From: an uncultured Mucispirillum sp.
GTDB taxonomy: Bacteria > Chrysiogenota > Deferribacteres > Deferribacterales > Mucispirillaceae
Length of the DNA: 6,165 nt
NCBI GenBank assembly: GCA_910586745.1
Contig: CAJUJZ010000132.1
Location: 1-6,165, forward strand
Reading direction: 5' to 3'
Shown in pieces: positions 1-5,919 of this stretch (the first letter of the stretch is position 1; every line of letters starts with the position of its first letter). Both the position numbers and the translations under genes were made by a program. The notes beneath the pieces are model-generated. The model searched no databases, was not told the DNA's origin, and saw only the letters and a list, made by a program, of their open reading frames with translations.

Positions 1-367
1 TGAAAAAAGAAAATATATTTTTTGCATTTTGGGCAAAAGGTATAAAACTTTGTAAAAACTCTTTATTATCGCTTTTAAATACAGCTGTTATCTCTTCGTT
101 TGTAAGCTTATTTACTGCTTTTTTTAAATAAAAAGCCCTAAGCTCAACTGGCATAATTTTTTTATCAGTATCTATTAATAAGTCAAAAAAGTTTGATACT
201 GCATAAGGCTCTACATATTTAAAACCAAAGTTTGCCATATACCTAAGGTTTCTTTCTGTTGGAAGCACAAGGCATGTGCTGCAGTCTTTCGTGTCATATT
301 TTAAAGCAAGATTAGAAATAAAAGAGTAGGGTGTAGTGTTTTCTGGAATATTAAGGCAGCTTATCAT
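1..367 (-). CDS. AddB-like / PD-(D/E)XK nuclease-family protein, N-terminal part only
   Basis: This reading frame starts at an ATG at 365-367 and stays open for 122 codons until it leaves the window at position 1, so only the N-terminus is visible. An AAGGA ribosome binding site (374-378) lies 6 nt before the ATG. The protein has a hydrophobic stretch with VLPTERNLRYM (about residues 34-44). An aromatic/acidic segment with VSNFFDLLI (58-65) follows, then LRAFYLKKAV (76-85) and an aromatic-rich stretch ending NIFSFF. This order (a 'V(I/L)P-t-R' strand, a 'sv-FLD' strand, an 'R-FYLKKAV' helix and 'IFSFF') resembles the N-terminus of AddB-like proteins of Campylobacter and relatives, which pair with AddA in a helicase-nuclease for double-strand break repair. 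The nuclease motif itself would be in the missing C-terminus, so the assignment rests on similarity I recognise by eye. The gene is likely transcribed separately from the peptidase operon upstream, because 160 nt separate them. Confidence 0.5.
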   Translation of the reverse strand, partial: MISCLNIPENTTPYSFISNLALKYDTKDCSTCLVLPTERNLRYMANFGFKYVEPYAVSNFFDLLIDTDKKIMPVELRAFYLKKAVNKLTNEEITAVFKSDNKEFLQSFIPFAQNAKNIFSFF

Positions 368-392
368 AGTTTATCCTTATTTTAATGTATTA

Positions 393-421
393 ACTGCCGT
401 CATATAAACATATTCGGCAGT
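393..421. repeat. Inverted repeat in the leader of the AddB-like gene
   Basis: Perfect 7-bp arms ACTGCCG (393-399) and CGGCAGT (415-421) enclose a 15-nt A+T-rich spacer that contains two ATAT blocks able to extend the pairing with a small bulge. The arms are G+C-rich against an A+T-rich background. The repeat lies 26 nt upstream of the ATG at 365-367. It would fall inside the transcript leader if the candidate promoter at 436-463 is right. It could be an RNA hairpin or a protein-binding site. Confidence 0.45.
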
Positions 422-435
422 ATAAATTATGCTTT

Positions 436-463
436 ATCTTATATTATGTAATATATGCGACAA
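436..463 (-). promoter_or_regulatory. Candidate promoter for the AddB-like gene
   Basis: On the minus strand there is a TTGTCG -35-like hexamer (plus 458-463), a 16-nt spacer and a TAAGAT -10-like hexamer (plus 436-441), pointing at the ATG 69 nt away. The -35 hexamer lies inside the right half of the perfect palindrome at 450-480. If the promoter is used, a protein bound there would block it. The hexamers are only moderate matches in a very A+T-rich stretch, so this is tentative. TATACT on the minus strand further down (plus 420-425) is an alternative -10 without a clear -35. Confidence 0.3.
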
Positions 464-480
464 TATGTGTCGCATATATT
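450..480. promoter_or_regulatory. Perfect 13-bp palindrome, possible operator
   Basis: The arms AATATATGCGACA (450-462) and TGTCGCATATATT (468-480) are exact reverse complements around a 5-nt centre ATATG. The G+C-containing core TGCGACA-N5-TGTCGCA stands out in this A+T-rich gap. It lies 47 nt after the peptidase stop and about 80 nt before the AddB-like start. No T-tract follows on either strand, which argues against an ordinary intrinsic terminator. Overlap with a possible -35 hexamer suggests a repressor site. I cannot match it to a named regulator family. Confidence 0.6.
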
Positions 481-527
481 CAGGCTGTAGAAAATATATT
501 AAACATAAAAATAGATGCAGTATAAAC

Positions 528-2474
528 TTATTTCATACCCATAAGCTGTAAAAGTTTTTCTTCACAAGGGCTTTTTCTCATAAAGCTTATAAAAAGCTGC
601 TGCATAGTATCTGAGCCGCCTTTTTCTAATATATTCTTTTTAAAGCTTTCTGCAATTTGTTCATCAAATACACCTTTTTCGCTGAAAGCAATATAAGCAT
701 CAGCAGAAAGCATTTCTGCCCATTTATAGCTGTAATATCCAGCAGAATACCCGCCGCCAAAAATATGACCAAAGCCATTTTCAAATATTACATAATCTGG
801 CGGAGTAATAACTGCAGTTTCTTTTCTTGTTTCTAGTATAATATTATGCACCTGTTCATAAGTATAAGCATTATCGTATATAGATAAGTCAAATATACCA
901 AACTCAAGCTGGCGGACTAAAAACATACCAGACTGAAAATTTTTATTATCTATTAGTTTTTTAATTAATTCATCAGGAATTATTTCACCAGTTTCATAAT
1001 GGCGGGCAAATAATTTTAATACTTTTTCTTCATAAGCAAAGTTTTCTAAAAACTGTGATGGAAACTCTACAGCATCCCATTCTACACCATTAATGCCTGA
1101 TACATCACTTTCTTTGCATTTAGAGAAAAGGTGATGTATTGCATGTCCTGCTTCATGAAAAAGAGTATGCACATCATCATGGCGTAAAAGGGAAGGCTGA
1201 CCTTCTTTTGACGGTGGAAAGTTAGCTGCTATAAATGCATCTGGAAGATGAGTATTGTTTTTATCATCAATTCTGCCAGTATGCCAGTTATTCATCCATG
1301 CACCGCCTCTTTTTTCTGGTCTTGCTTCTAAATCAATATAAAGCCTTGCAAATGGAGTATTATTCATATCTAAAAGATTGAAACATTTAGCTGTTTTATG
1401 CCAGAGTTTTATATCTTTTACTTCCTGAAAGTTAATATTAAAAAGTTTCTGCAGGAAAAGGAAAAGACCATGTACAACATTTTCTTTTTCAAAATACGGT
1501 CTGAAAAGTTCACTGTCAAATCCAAGCACTTCTTTTTTCAGCAGGTTTGAAAGATAGGCTGTGTCATAGCTTTCTACTTTATCTATACCTTTATCTTTTG
1601 CAAAAGTTGATAATTCTTTTAATTCCTTTTCTGCATAAGGTCTGCCTTTTTTACCTAAATTTCTTAAAAATGCAAGAGCTTCATCAGCACTTGGGCAGCT
1701 CATAGTTTCATTACGCATTTCTCTGTAATTTTTATAGCCTAAAATATGAGCTTTTTCGTGTTTCAGTTTTAACATTTCTTCTATTACAGGGCTGTTGTTT
1801 GCTGCTCTTGTCATATATGCTTTATATACTTCTTCTCTTAACTCTCTGTCTTTACAGTATGTCATAAATGCGATATATGATGGTGCCTGTAAAGTAAATT
1901 TGTAACCCTGCTGCACTTTTGCTGCCATTTTATCACTTTCCGGCATATCTTTTATGTGTGTATCATCTTTTAAAATGATTTCAAAAGCATTAGTGGCATC
2001 AAGCAGGTTTTTATTAAAATTATCAGAAAGTTCTGAAAGTCTTGTATTTATTTCTATTAATCTTTTCTTTTTATCATATTCTAAATGAACACCGCCTAAT
2101 TTAAAAGCTTTCAGACTGTCTTTTATCACTTTTTTCTGCTCGTTTGTTAAATCCTGCTGAGTACTTATTTCTTTTACAGCTTCATATATTGCTTTATTCT
2201 GGTTTAATTCTGAAGCATAAATACTTAATGGTTCTAAGCATACAGAAAAAGCTTCCCTTGTTTCTGGGCTGTCGCATACTGAATTTAAGTGTGAAACTGG
2301 TGTAAAATAATCATTAAGACGGCACTCAAGCTCCATAAGTGGACGCATAAAGTTAAGATATGTCTTTTTTTCTATTTTTAAAAGTTTTTCAATTTCGTCC
2401 TTATTGCTTTTAATGATCTCTGTAACATTCTCCAGCGAATTTTTTGTACAATCTAATGGAAAATCTATAAACAT
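528..2474 (-). CDS. prlC: Oligopeptidase A / PrlC-type M3 zinc metallopeptidase
   Basis: Complete 648-residue protein, slightly shorter than E. coli OpdA (about 680). M3 oligopeptidases are soluble cytoplasmic enzymes that cut short peptides, including products of proteolysis and cleaved signal peptides. The zinc site is intact: HEAGH at residues 440-444 (His440, Glu441, His444), with the third ligand Glu470 in WDAVEFPSQ. The substrate-binding glycine/tyrosine loop is also present at about 569-583 (GHIFGGGYSAGYYSY, with Tyr576 and Tyr583 aligning with the key tyrosines of thimet oligopeptidase). The N-terminal helical domain carries TPVSHLNSVCDSPETREA, closely matching the OpdA/PrlC sequence and favouring this subfamily over Dcp or PepF. 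Most OpdA proteins have HEFGH, so Ala in the third position is a mild variation. The ATG is supported by AGGAG 6 nt upstream. It is the second gene of an operon, 9 nt after the lipoprotein gene. It has no signal peptide, so a cytoplasmic location is expected. Confidence 0.95.
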   Translation of the reverse strand: MFIDFPLDCTKNSLENVTEIIKSNKDEIEKLLKIEKKTYLNFMRPLMELECRLNDYFTPVSHLNSVCDSPETREAFSVCLEPLSIYASELNQNKAIYEAVKEISTQQDLTNEQKKVIKDSLKAFKLGGVHLEYDKKKRLIEINTRLSELSDNFNKNLLDATNAFEIILKDDTHIKDMPESDKMAAKVQQGYKFTLQAPSYIAFMTYCKDRELREEVYKAYMTRAANNSPVIEEMLKLKHEKAHILGYKNYREMRNETMSCPSADEALAFLRNLGKKGRPYAEKELKELSTFAKDKGIDKVESYDTAYLSNLLKKEVLGFDSELFRPYFEKENVVHGLFLFLQKLFNINFQEVKDIKLWHKTAKCFNLLDMNNTPFARLYIDLEARPEKRGGAWMNNWHTGRIDDKNNTHLPDAFIAANFPPSKEGQPSLLRHDDVHTLFHEAGHAIHHLFSKCKESDVSGINGVEWDAVEFPSQFLENFAYEEKVLKLFARHYETGEIIPDELIKKLIDNKNFQSGMFLVRQLEFGIFDLSIYDNAYTYEQVHNIILETRKETAVITPPDYVIFENGFGHIFGGGYSAGYYSYKWAEMLSADAYIAFSEKGVFDEQIAESFKKNILEKGGSDTMQQLFISFMRKSPCEEKLLQLMGMK

Positions 2475-2480
2475 ATTTTT

Positions 2481-2485
2481 CTCCT
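2481..2485 (-). promoter_or_regulatory. Ribosome binding site overlapping the upstream stop codon
   Basis: AGGAG on the minus strand, 6 nt before the peptidase ATG. It shares bases with the TAG stop of the lipoprotein gene (TAGGAG). Ribosomes finishing the first gene therefore end on the Shine-Dalgarno sequence of the second, an arrangement that favours coupled translation. Confidence 0.85.
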
Positions 2486-3338
2486 AATAAATATTATCTA
2501 TTTTTTTAAGTGCAGCATTATATATGCTTTCTCTTTCTTCTATCATCTGTCTTAAGTGAAAATAAGAATAAGGCAGGCAAAGCACTATTGCTGATGTAGC
2601 ATTATCCTTTGAATCTGTATGCAGGCTTGTAATAATAACTTTTGTAGTTAAATCTTTTGCTGCACGAATTAGCGTTATATCATTATCTTCAATAGAGCTT
2701 ATTATAACATTTACTCTTGCACTACTGCCAGTAGGAATATATGGCTCAATTTTTTTAGAAAAAGCTTTTGAGCGTGCAAGAAAAGTATCTGATGTAGTAA
2801 AAAATTCTGTTTCACCTGAAAACTGTAATATGTTAAATGGTGTTTTGTTTTCTATAGTGAATGCAATCTGTATAATATTATCATCACCAATATTTGCATT
2901 AATATCTTTTATAATAACATCTTTTGCATACTCTTTTGTGTTTTTAAATGTTTTTTCTATATTATTAAGCATTTTTGTAACATTTCTGTCACGCTCCATA
3001 TCTTCATCAAGCTTATTTTTTAATATTTTTTTATATTCTGATATAATCTGCTCTGGAGTCTTGCTGTTTAGTCTTTTATATAAGTTTTCTGCTATAGCTG
3101 CTTCTTCACCAGATAAAATATAACCTTGAGATGAGGCATCTGGTAAATAAACTGATATTGGACCTTTAATATAGGAACATACAGTTGAATTAATCTGAGC
3201 ACATACTATATTTATTTTATTCTGTAAATCATAAAAATCTTCCGCCTGAATAGGCACTGCCATAATATTTACTTTTTCTTTCTGACAGCCTGTAAGAATA
3301 AATAACACTGCAGATATGATTATTATAATTTTTCTCAT
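2484..3338 (-). CDS. Putative lipoprotein of unknown function
   Basis: Complete 284-residue protein. The N-terminus is a lipoprotein signal: Arg2-Lys3, an isoleucine-rich hydrophobic core, and the lipobox LTGC ending in Cys18, so it should be lipidated and anchored facing the periplasm or outer surface. The first part of the mature protein (about 33-75) contains two further cysteines (Cys46, Cys54). A charged helical segment (about 80-135) includes LNSKTPEQIISEYKKI, and a strand-rich domain follows (about 140-255). That domain has ENKTPFNI, then KKIEPYIPTGSSARVNVII, the usual 'unpaired strand, then proline/glycine turn' look of small periplasmic beta-sandwich domains. The combination is faintly like DUF6694-type lipoproteins, but this is a weak impression and I do not assign a function. 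The start is supported by GAGGA at 3343-3347, 4 nt before the ATG, and by the signal peptide beginning there. It is first in an operon with the oligopeptidase. Confidence 0.9.
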   Translation of the reverse strand: MRKIIIIISAVLFILTGCQKEKVNIMAVPIQAEDFYDLQNKINIVCAQINSTVCSYIKGPISVYLPDASSQGYILSGEEAAIAENLYKRLNSKTPEQIISEYKKILKNKLDEDMERDRNVTKMLNNIEKTFKNTKEYAKDVIIKDINANIGDDNIIQIAFTIENKTPFNILQFSGETEFFTTSDTFLARSKAFSKKIEPYIPTGSSARVNVIISSIEDNDITLIRAAKDLTTKVIITSLHTDSKDNATSAIVLCLPYSYFHLRQMIEERESIYNAALKKIDNIY

Positions 3339-3369
3339 AATATCCTCAAAATAAAATACTTAAAATCAT

Positions 3370-3399
3370 AATTTACCATAACAAAAGCATATAAATCAA
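3370..3399 (-). promoter_or_regulatory. Promoter of the lipoprotein-oligopeptidase operon
   Basis: Minus-strand TTGATT (plus 3394-3399), an 18-nt spacer, then TAAATT (plus 3370-3375) directly preceded by TGG, an extended -10 signature. Transcription would start about 25 nt upstream of the lipoprotein ATG, a normal leader length. It is a sigma-70-like match judged by eye. Confidence 0.5.
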
Positions 3400-3566
3400 G
3401 GATTATATATTTTTAGATTGGTTATTGTGTTGTTTTCAATACTTTATACTGCATATAAATAAAGTTATAACTATCATTACTGCCACACAACTCATAAAGT
3501 AAATTTTTGTTATTTTATTTCTTATGCTTAATTTTTTTAAACATTCACTATTTTTCTACACTCCAG

Positions 3567-3599
3567 CAGCTTGCTGTCAATCAGACAAGCTGACAGCAA
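3567..3599. repeat. Two overlapping, mutually exclusive inverted repeats
   Basis: CAGCTTG (3567-3573) can pair with CAAGCTG (3586-3592). TTGCTGTCA (3571-3579) can pair with TGACAGCAA (3591-3599) across an 11-nt spacer. The two pairings share bases TTG and TG and cannot form together in one RNA. The region is richer in G+C than its surroundings. It may be a folded RNA or a repeat; no direct evidence of transcription is visible. Confidence 0.6.
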
Positions 3600-3615
3600 A
3601 ACCTGTTAAGCCTTT

Positions 3616-3645
3616 TTATAAAAATTCATCCTTGAATTTTTATAA
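3616..3645. repeat. Perfect 13-bp hairpin with TCCT loop
   Basis: TTATAAAAATTCA (3616-3628) and TGAATTTTTATAA (3633-3645) pair exactly around a 4-nt loop TCCT. The stem is nearly all A-T, and no uridine tract follows on the plus strand, so it is not a typical terminator. It lies 16 nt after the preceding repeat pair. Confidence 0.65.
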
Positions 3646-3682
3646 CCACGCATAGACGAAATAAATTTGTTTATACTTGCAT

Positions 3683-3704
3683 AAAAAATAATCCTGTATT
3701 TTTT
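3683..3704. repeat. A-T hairpin with ATCCTG loop
   Basis: AAAAAATA (3683-3690) and TATTTTTT (3697-3704) pair exactly around ATCCTG. Its loop shares TCCT with the larger hairpin at 3616-3645, and both stems have the form A-run/T-run. The two may be diverged copies of one repeat. In a sequence this A+T-rich, chance pairing of A and T runs is possible. Confidence 0.4.
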
Positions 3705-3780
3705 TCAAAAAAAACAGCTCATAAGAAATTAAGTCGCAAAAATAATAAAATAATATGGAGCAGCTGCTTAATTTGGTAAT

Positions 3781-3817
3781 ATAACTAAAAATATTTAATT
3801 TAAATATTTTTAGTTAT
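3781..3817. repeat. Perfect 37-bp palindrome upstream of htpG
   Basis: ATAACTAAAAATATTTAA (3781-3798) and TTAAATATTTTTAGTTAT (3800-3817) are exact reverse complements around a single central T. The element ends 42 nt before the htpG -35 hexamer. The long A-T stem could extrude as a cruciform, act as a terminator-like barrier shielding htpG, or bind a regulator. It is the longest perfect inverted repeat I found in the window. Confidence 0.7.
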
Positions 3818-3859
3818 TAGCTAATTAATAATAAATTTTGATTATTTAATTTTAATCTC

Positions 3860-3888
3860 TTGACAATATGGTATATACTTATTACATT
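3860..3888 (+). promoter_or_regulatory. htpG promoter (sigma-70 type)
   Basis: A consensus -35 TTGACA (3860-3865), a 17-nt spacer and a -10 TACATT (3883-3888). Transcription would begin around 3895, inside the CIRCE operator, which is the standard arrangement for HrcA repression. TATACT at 3874-3879 is a better -10 on its own but lacks a good -35. Confidence 0.7.
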
Positions 3889-3892
3889 ATCT

Positions 3893-3919
3893 TTGGCACT
3901 CACAGAGATTGAGTGCTAA
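3893..3919. promoter_or_regulatory. CIRCE operator (HrcA binding site)
   Basis: TTGGCACTC (3893-3901), a 9-nt spacer, then GAGTGCTAA (3911-3919). This matches the CIRCE consensus TTAGCACTC-N9-GAGTGCTAA at all positions but one (G for A in the left arm). CIRCE is bound by the repressor HrcA, which loses activity on heat shock and so releases transcription. Its position over the predicted transcription start and 37 nt before the htpG ATG indicates heat-inducible control of htpG. Confidence 0.93.
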
Positions 3920-3943
3920 TAATTTTAAAATTATATTAATTTT

Positions 3944-3948
3944 AGGAG
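3944..3948 (+). promoter_or_regulatory. htpG ribosome binding site
   Basis: AGGAG lies 8 nt before the ATG at 3957-3959. It fixes that ATG as the start over the in-frame TTG at 3909, which lies within the CIRCE element and has no ribosome binding site. Confidence 0.85.
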
Positions 3949-3956
3949 ATAGATTT

Positions 3957-5852
3957 ATGTCACAAACTATGGAGTTTAAAACAGAAGTATCTAAGTTATT
4001 AGATATTGTTATTCATTCCCTTTATTCTAATAAGGATATTTTCTTAAGGGAGCTTATATCTAATGCAAGTGATGCAGTAGATAAAATCCGCTATGAAGGC
4101 TTAACAGACCAAAGCAAATACGAAAATGACACTGACTGGAAAATAAAACTTACACCTAATAAAGCAGCAGGCACACTTACTATATCAGATAATGGTATAG
4201 GTATGGATTATGATGAAGTTATCAATACTCTTGGCACTATTGCAAACAGCGGCACAAAAGAATTTATGAAAATGTTAGAAGAAAAGAATGCTAAAGATGC
4301 AGTGGAGCTGATAGGTCAGTTTGGTGTTGGTTTCTATTCTGCATTTATGGTGGCAGATAAAGTTACTGTTATCACAAGAAAAGCAGGGCAGGAAAAAGGT
4401 GTTAAATGGGAAAGTCAGGCAGCAGGCACTTTTGAAATAGGGCAAGCTGTTAGAGCAAACCGTGGAACAGATATTATTCTGCACTTAAAAGAAGATGATA
4501 AAAAATATCTTGATGAGTGGACATTAAGAGATTTAGTTTCAAAATATTCTGACTATATAGAGCACCCAATAGTTATGGATGTGGAAAGACCTAAAAAAGA
4601 TGAAGAAGGCAAACCTTTGGAAGAAAAAGAAATAAAAGAAGAAGTATTAAACTCAAGAAAAGCTATATGGTTAAGAAATAAATCAGAAATTACAGAAGAA
4701 GAATATAATGATTTTTATAAACATATAACTCATGATTATTCTGACCCGTTAAAAACAATCCACTTTAAAGTGGAAGGTACTCATGAATTTGCAGGGCTTT
4801 TATATATACCAAAAATGAAACCTTTTGATATTATATATAAAGAATATAAATCAGGTCCTATGCTCTATGTAAAAAGAGTGCAGATTATGGAGCACTGCGA
4901 AGAACTTTTCCCACCTTATTTAAGGTTTGTAAAAGGTGTTGTAGAATCAAATGATTTACCTCTTAATATTTCAAGGGAAATTCTGCAGAATAATAAACTA
5001 ATTGAAGTTATGCGTAAAAATATCACTAAAAGAGTGCTTGATGCCTTAACTGAAATGAAAAATAAAGAATATGATTTGTATGTATCATTCTATAAAGAAT
5101 TTGGCAGAATCTTAAAAGAAGGTCTGCATTTTGAATATGATAAAAAAGAAAATATTGCAGATTTAGTTTTAGCTGAATCTACTGCTGGAGAAGACGGCAA
5201 ATATACTACTTTTGCAGATTATATAAGCCGTATGAAAGAAGGGCAGAACGATATTTACTATATCTTATCAGCATCAAGAGCAGAAGCAATGGCAAGCCCA
5301 TATATGGAAGGCTTAACTAATAAAGGCTATGAAGTGCTTATATTAACTGATGATATAGATGACATTGTTATATCTTCTCTTAGAGAATATAAAGGCAAAC
5401 AGTTTAAATCAGTTGTAAAAGGCGATATTAATTTAACTGATGAAGAAAAAGCAGCAAAAGAAAAGAAAACTGAAGAATTAAGCTCTATTTTAGGCTTTAT
5501 TAAAGAGCAGTTAAAAGATAAGGTTGCAGATGTACGCCTTTCAAGCAGGCTTACAGACAGCCCAGTATGTTTAGTTCGCGGCGAAACAGATTTTGACCCA
5601 CATATAGAGCAGATTATGAAAGCTATGGGGCAGGCTTATATGGCTGCAAAACGCACTATGGAAATTAATGCAGAACACCCATTATTTATTAAATTAAATG
5701 AAGTGTTTAATGCAGATAAAGAAAACCCAGTGTTAAAAGAATATGTAGATTTGCTTTATGATGAAGCCTTAATATTAGAAGGTGCAAAACCAGTAGATGC
5801 AGGACTTTTTGCAAAAAGAGTAGCATCACTTATGATAAAAGGTTTAGAATAA
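3957..5852 (+). CDS. htpG: Chaperone HtpG (bacterial Hsp90)
   Basis: Complete 631-residue protein (E. coli HtpG has 624). It is a cytoplasmic, ATP-driven homodimeric chaperone that remodels client proteins under stress. The N-terminal GHKL ATPase domain (about 1-210) has FLRELISNASDA with catalytic Glu32 and Mg-binding Asn36. It also has SDNGIGM (77-83, Asp78 contacting adenine) and GQFGVGFYSAF (120-130, the ATP lid and glycine motif). A short charged segment (about 211-230, rich in Lys and Glu) follows. In the middle domain LPLNISREILQ contains Arg340, equivalent to the arginine that senses the ATP gamma-phosphate. A C-terminal dimerisation region ends without the eukaryotic MEEVD tail, as expected in bacteria. 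All key residues are present, so it should be functional. It is transcribed alone from a promoter covered by a CIRCE site. No clear terminator is visible in the 33 nt between its stop and the IS end. Confidence 0.98.
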   Translation: MSQTMEFKTEVSKLLDIVIHSLYSNKDIFLRELISNASDAVDKIRYEGLTDQSKYENDTDWKIKLTPNKAAGTLTISDNGIGMDYDEVINTLGTIANSGTKEFMKMLEEKNAKDAVELIGQFGVGFYSAFMVADKVTVITRKAGQEKGVKWESQAAGTFEIGQAVRANRGTDIILHLKEDDKKYLDEWTLRDLVSKYSDYIEHPIVMDVERPKKDEEGKPLEEKEIKEEVLNSRKAIWLRNKSEITEEEYNDFYKHITHDYSDPLKTIHFKVEGTHEFAGLLYIPKMKPFDIIYKEYKSGPMLYVKRVQIMEHCEELFPPYLRFVKGVVESNDLPLNISREILQNNKLIEVMRKNITKRVLDALTEMKNKEYDLYVSFYKEFGRILKEGLHFEYDKKENIADLVLAESTAGEDGKYTTFADYISRMKEGQNDIYYILSASRAEAMASPYMEGLTNKGYEVLILTDDIDDIVISSLREYKGKQFKSVVKGDINLTDEEKAAKEKKTEELSSILGFIKEQLKDKVADVRLSSRLTDSPVCLVRGETDFDPHIEQIMKAMGQAYMAAKRTMEINAEHPLFIKLNEVFNADKENPVLKEYVDLLYDEALILEGAKPVDAGLFAKRVASLMIKGLE

Positions 5853-5885
5853 TAAATCATTTAAATAATTTTAAAGCCTGCTTTA

Positions 5886-5910
5886 TGAGGCGAACCCAAA
5901 TTTTTGGACA
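5886..5910. repeat. Terminal inverted repeat of the IS element (one end)
   Basis: A 25-nt sequence starting TGAGGCGAACCC and ending TTTTTGGACA. It has the TG start and the CCCAAA…TTGGACA pattern typical of IS150-like IS3-family ends, and sits just beyond the transposase stop codon as the right repeat does in that family. The partner repeat is not in the window. Confidence 0.65.
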
Positions 5911-5919
5911 GATTTAAAT

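Larger units (their letters stand above)
3400..3859. other. Intergenic region rich in inverted repeats, no convincing gene
   Basis: About 460 nt between the two divergent promoters, long compared with the other gaps here. I find no tRNA- or rRNA-like sequence. The longest plausible open frame is a 43-codon plus-strand frame at 3524-3655, which lacks a ribosome binding site and runs straight through two hairpins, so I do not call it a gene. The stretch holds at least four inverted repeats (3567-3599 with two registers, 3616-3645, 3683-3704, 3781-3817) and a 10-bp palindrome AGCAGCTGCT at 3759-3768. It may contain a small RNA, a dispersed palindromic repeat, or a decayed mobile or gene remnant. 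Confidence 0.6.

Noticed and set aside
450..480. Intrinsic terminator for the peptidase operon
   Set aside because: The hairpin is strong, but on the minus strand it is followed by ACATAATATAAG and not by a T-tract. A regulatory palindrome fits better, although a weak terminator role is not excluded.
2830..3123. 97-codon plus-strand open frame
   Set aside because: It is fully antisense to the lipoprotein gene and reads as a low-complexity Ile/Ser/Phe-rich string, which is the expected shadow of an A+T-rich gene.
3524..3655. 43-codon plus-strand open frame in the intergenic region
   Set aside because: There is no Shine-Dalgarno sequence before its ATG, and it runs through two inverted repeats that explain its sequence better than coding would. 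It is kept only as a remote possibility.
3614..3655. Short minus-strand frame starting ATG and reading MRGYKNSRMNFYKKA, then stop
   Set aside because: It is only 15 codons long and is produced by the palindrome at 3616-3645. There is no ribosome binding site.
3909..3956. Upstream in-frame TTG start giving HtpG 16 extra residues
   Set aside because: It lies inside the CIRCE element next to the predicted transcription start and has no ribosome binding site, and the extra residues do not resemble HtpG. The ATG at 3957 has AGGAG at the right spacing and gives the canonical MSQTMEFKTEV start.
4275..4484. 69-codon minus-strand open frame
   Set aside because: It is fully antisense to the ATPase domain of htpG, has no ribosome binding site and matches no family I recognise.
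5866..5886. htpG terminator formed by AAAGC-CT-GCTTT
   Set aside because: The pairing is 5-6 bp with a 2-nt loop, which is too tight to form a proper hairpin, and no T-tract follows.
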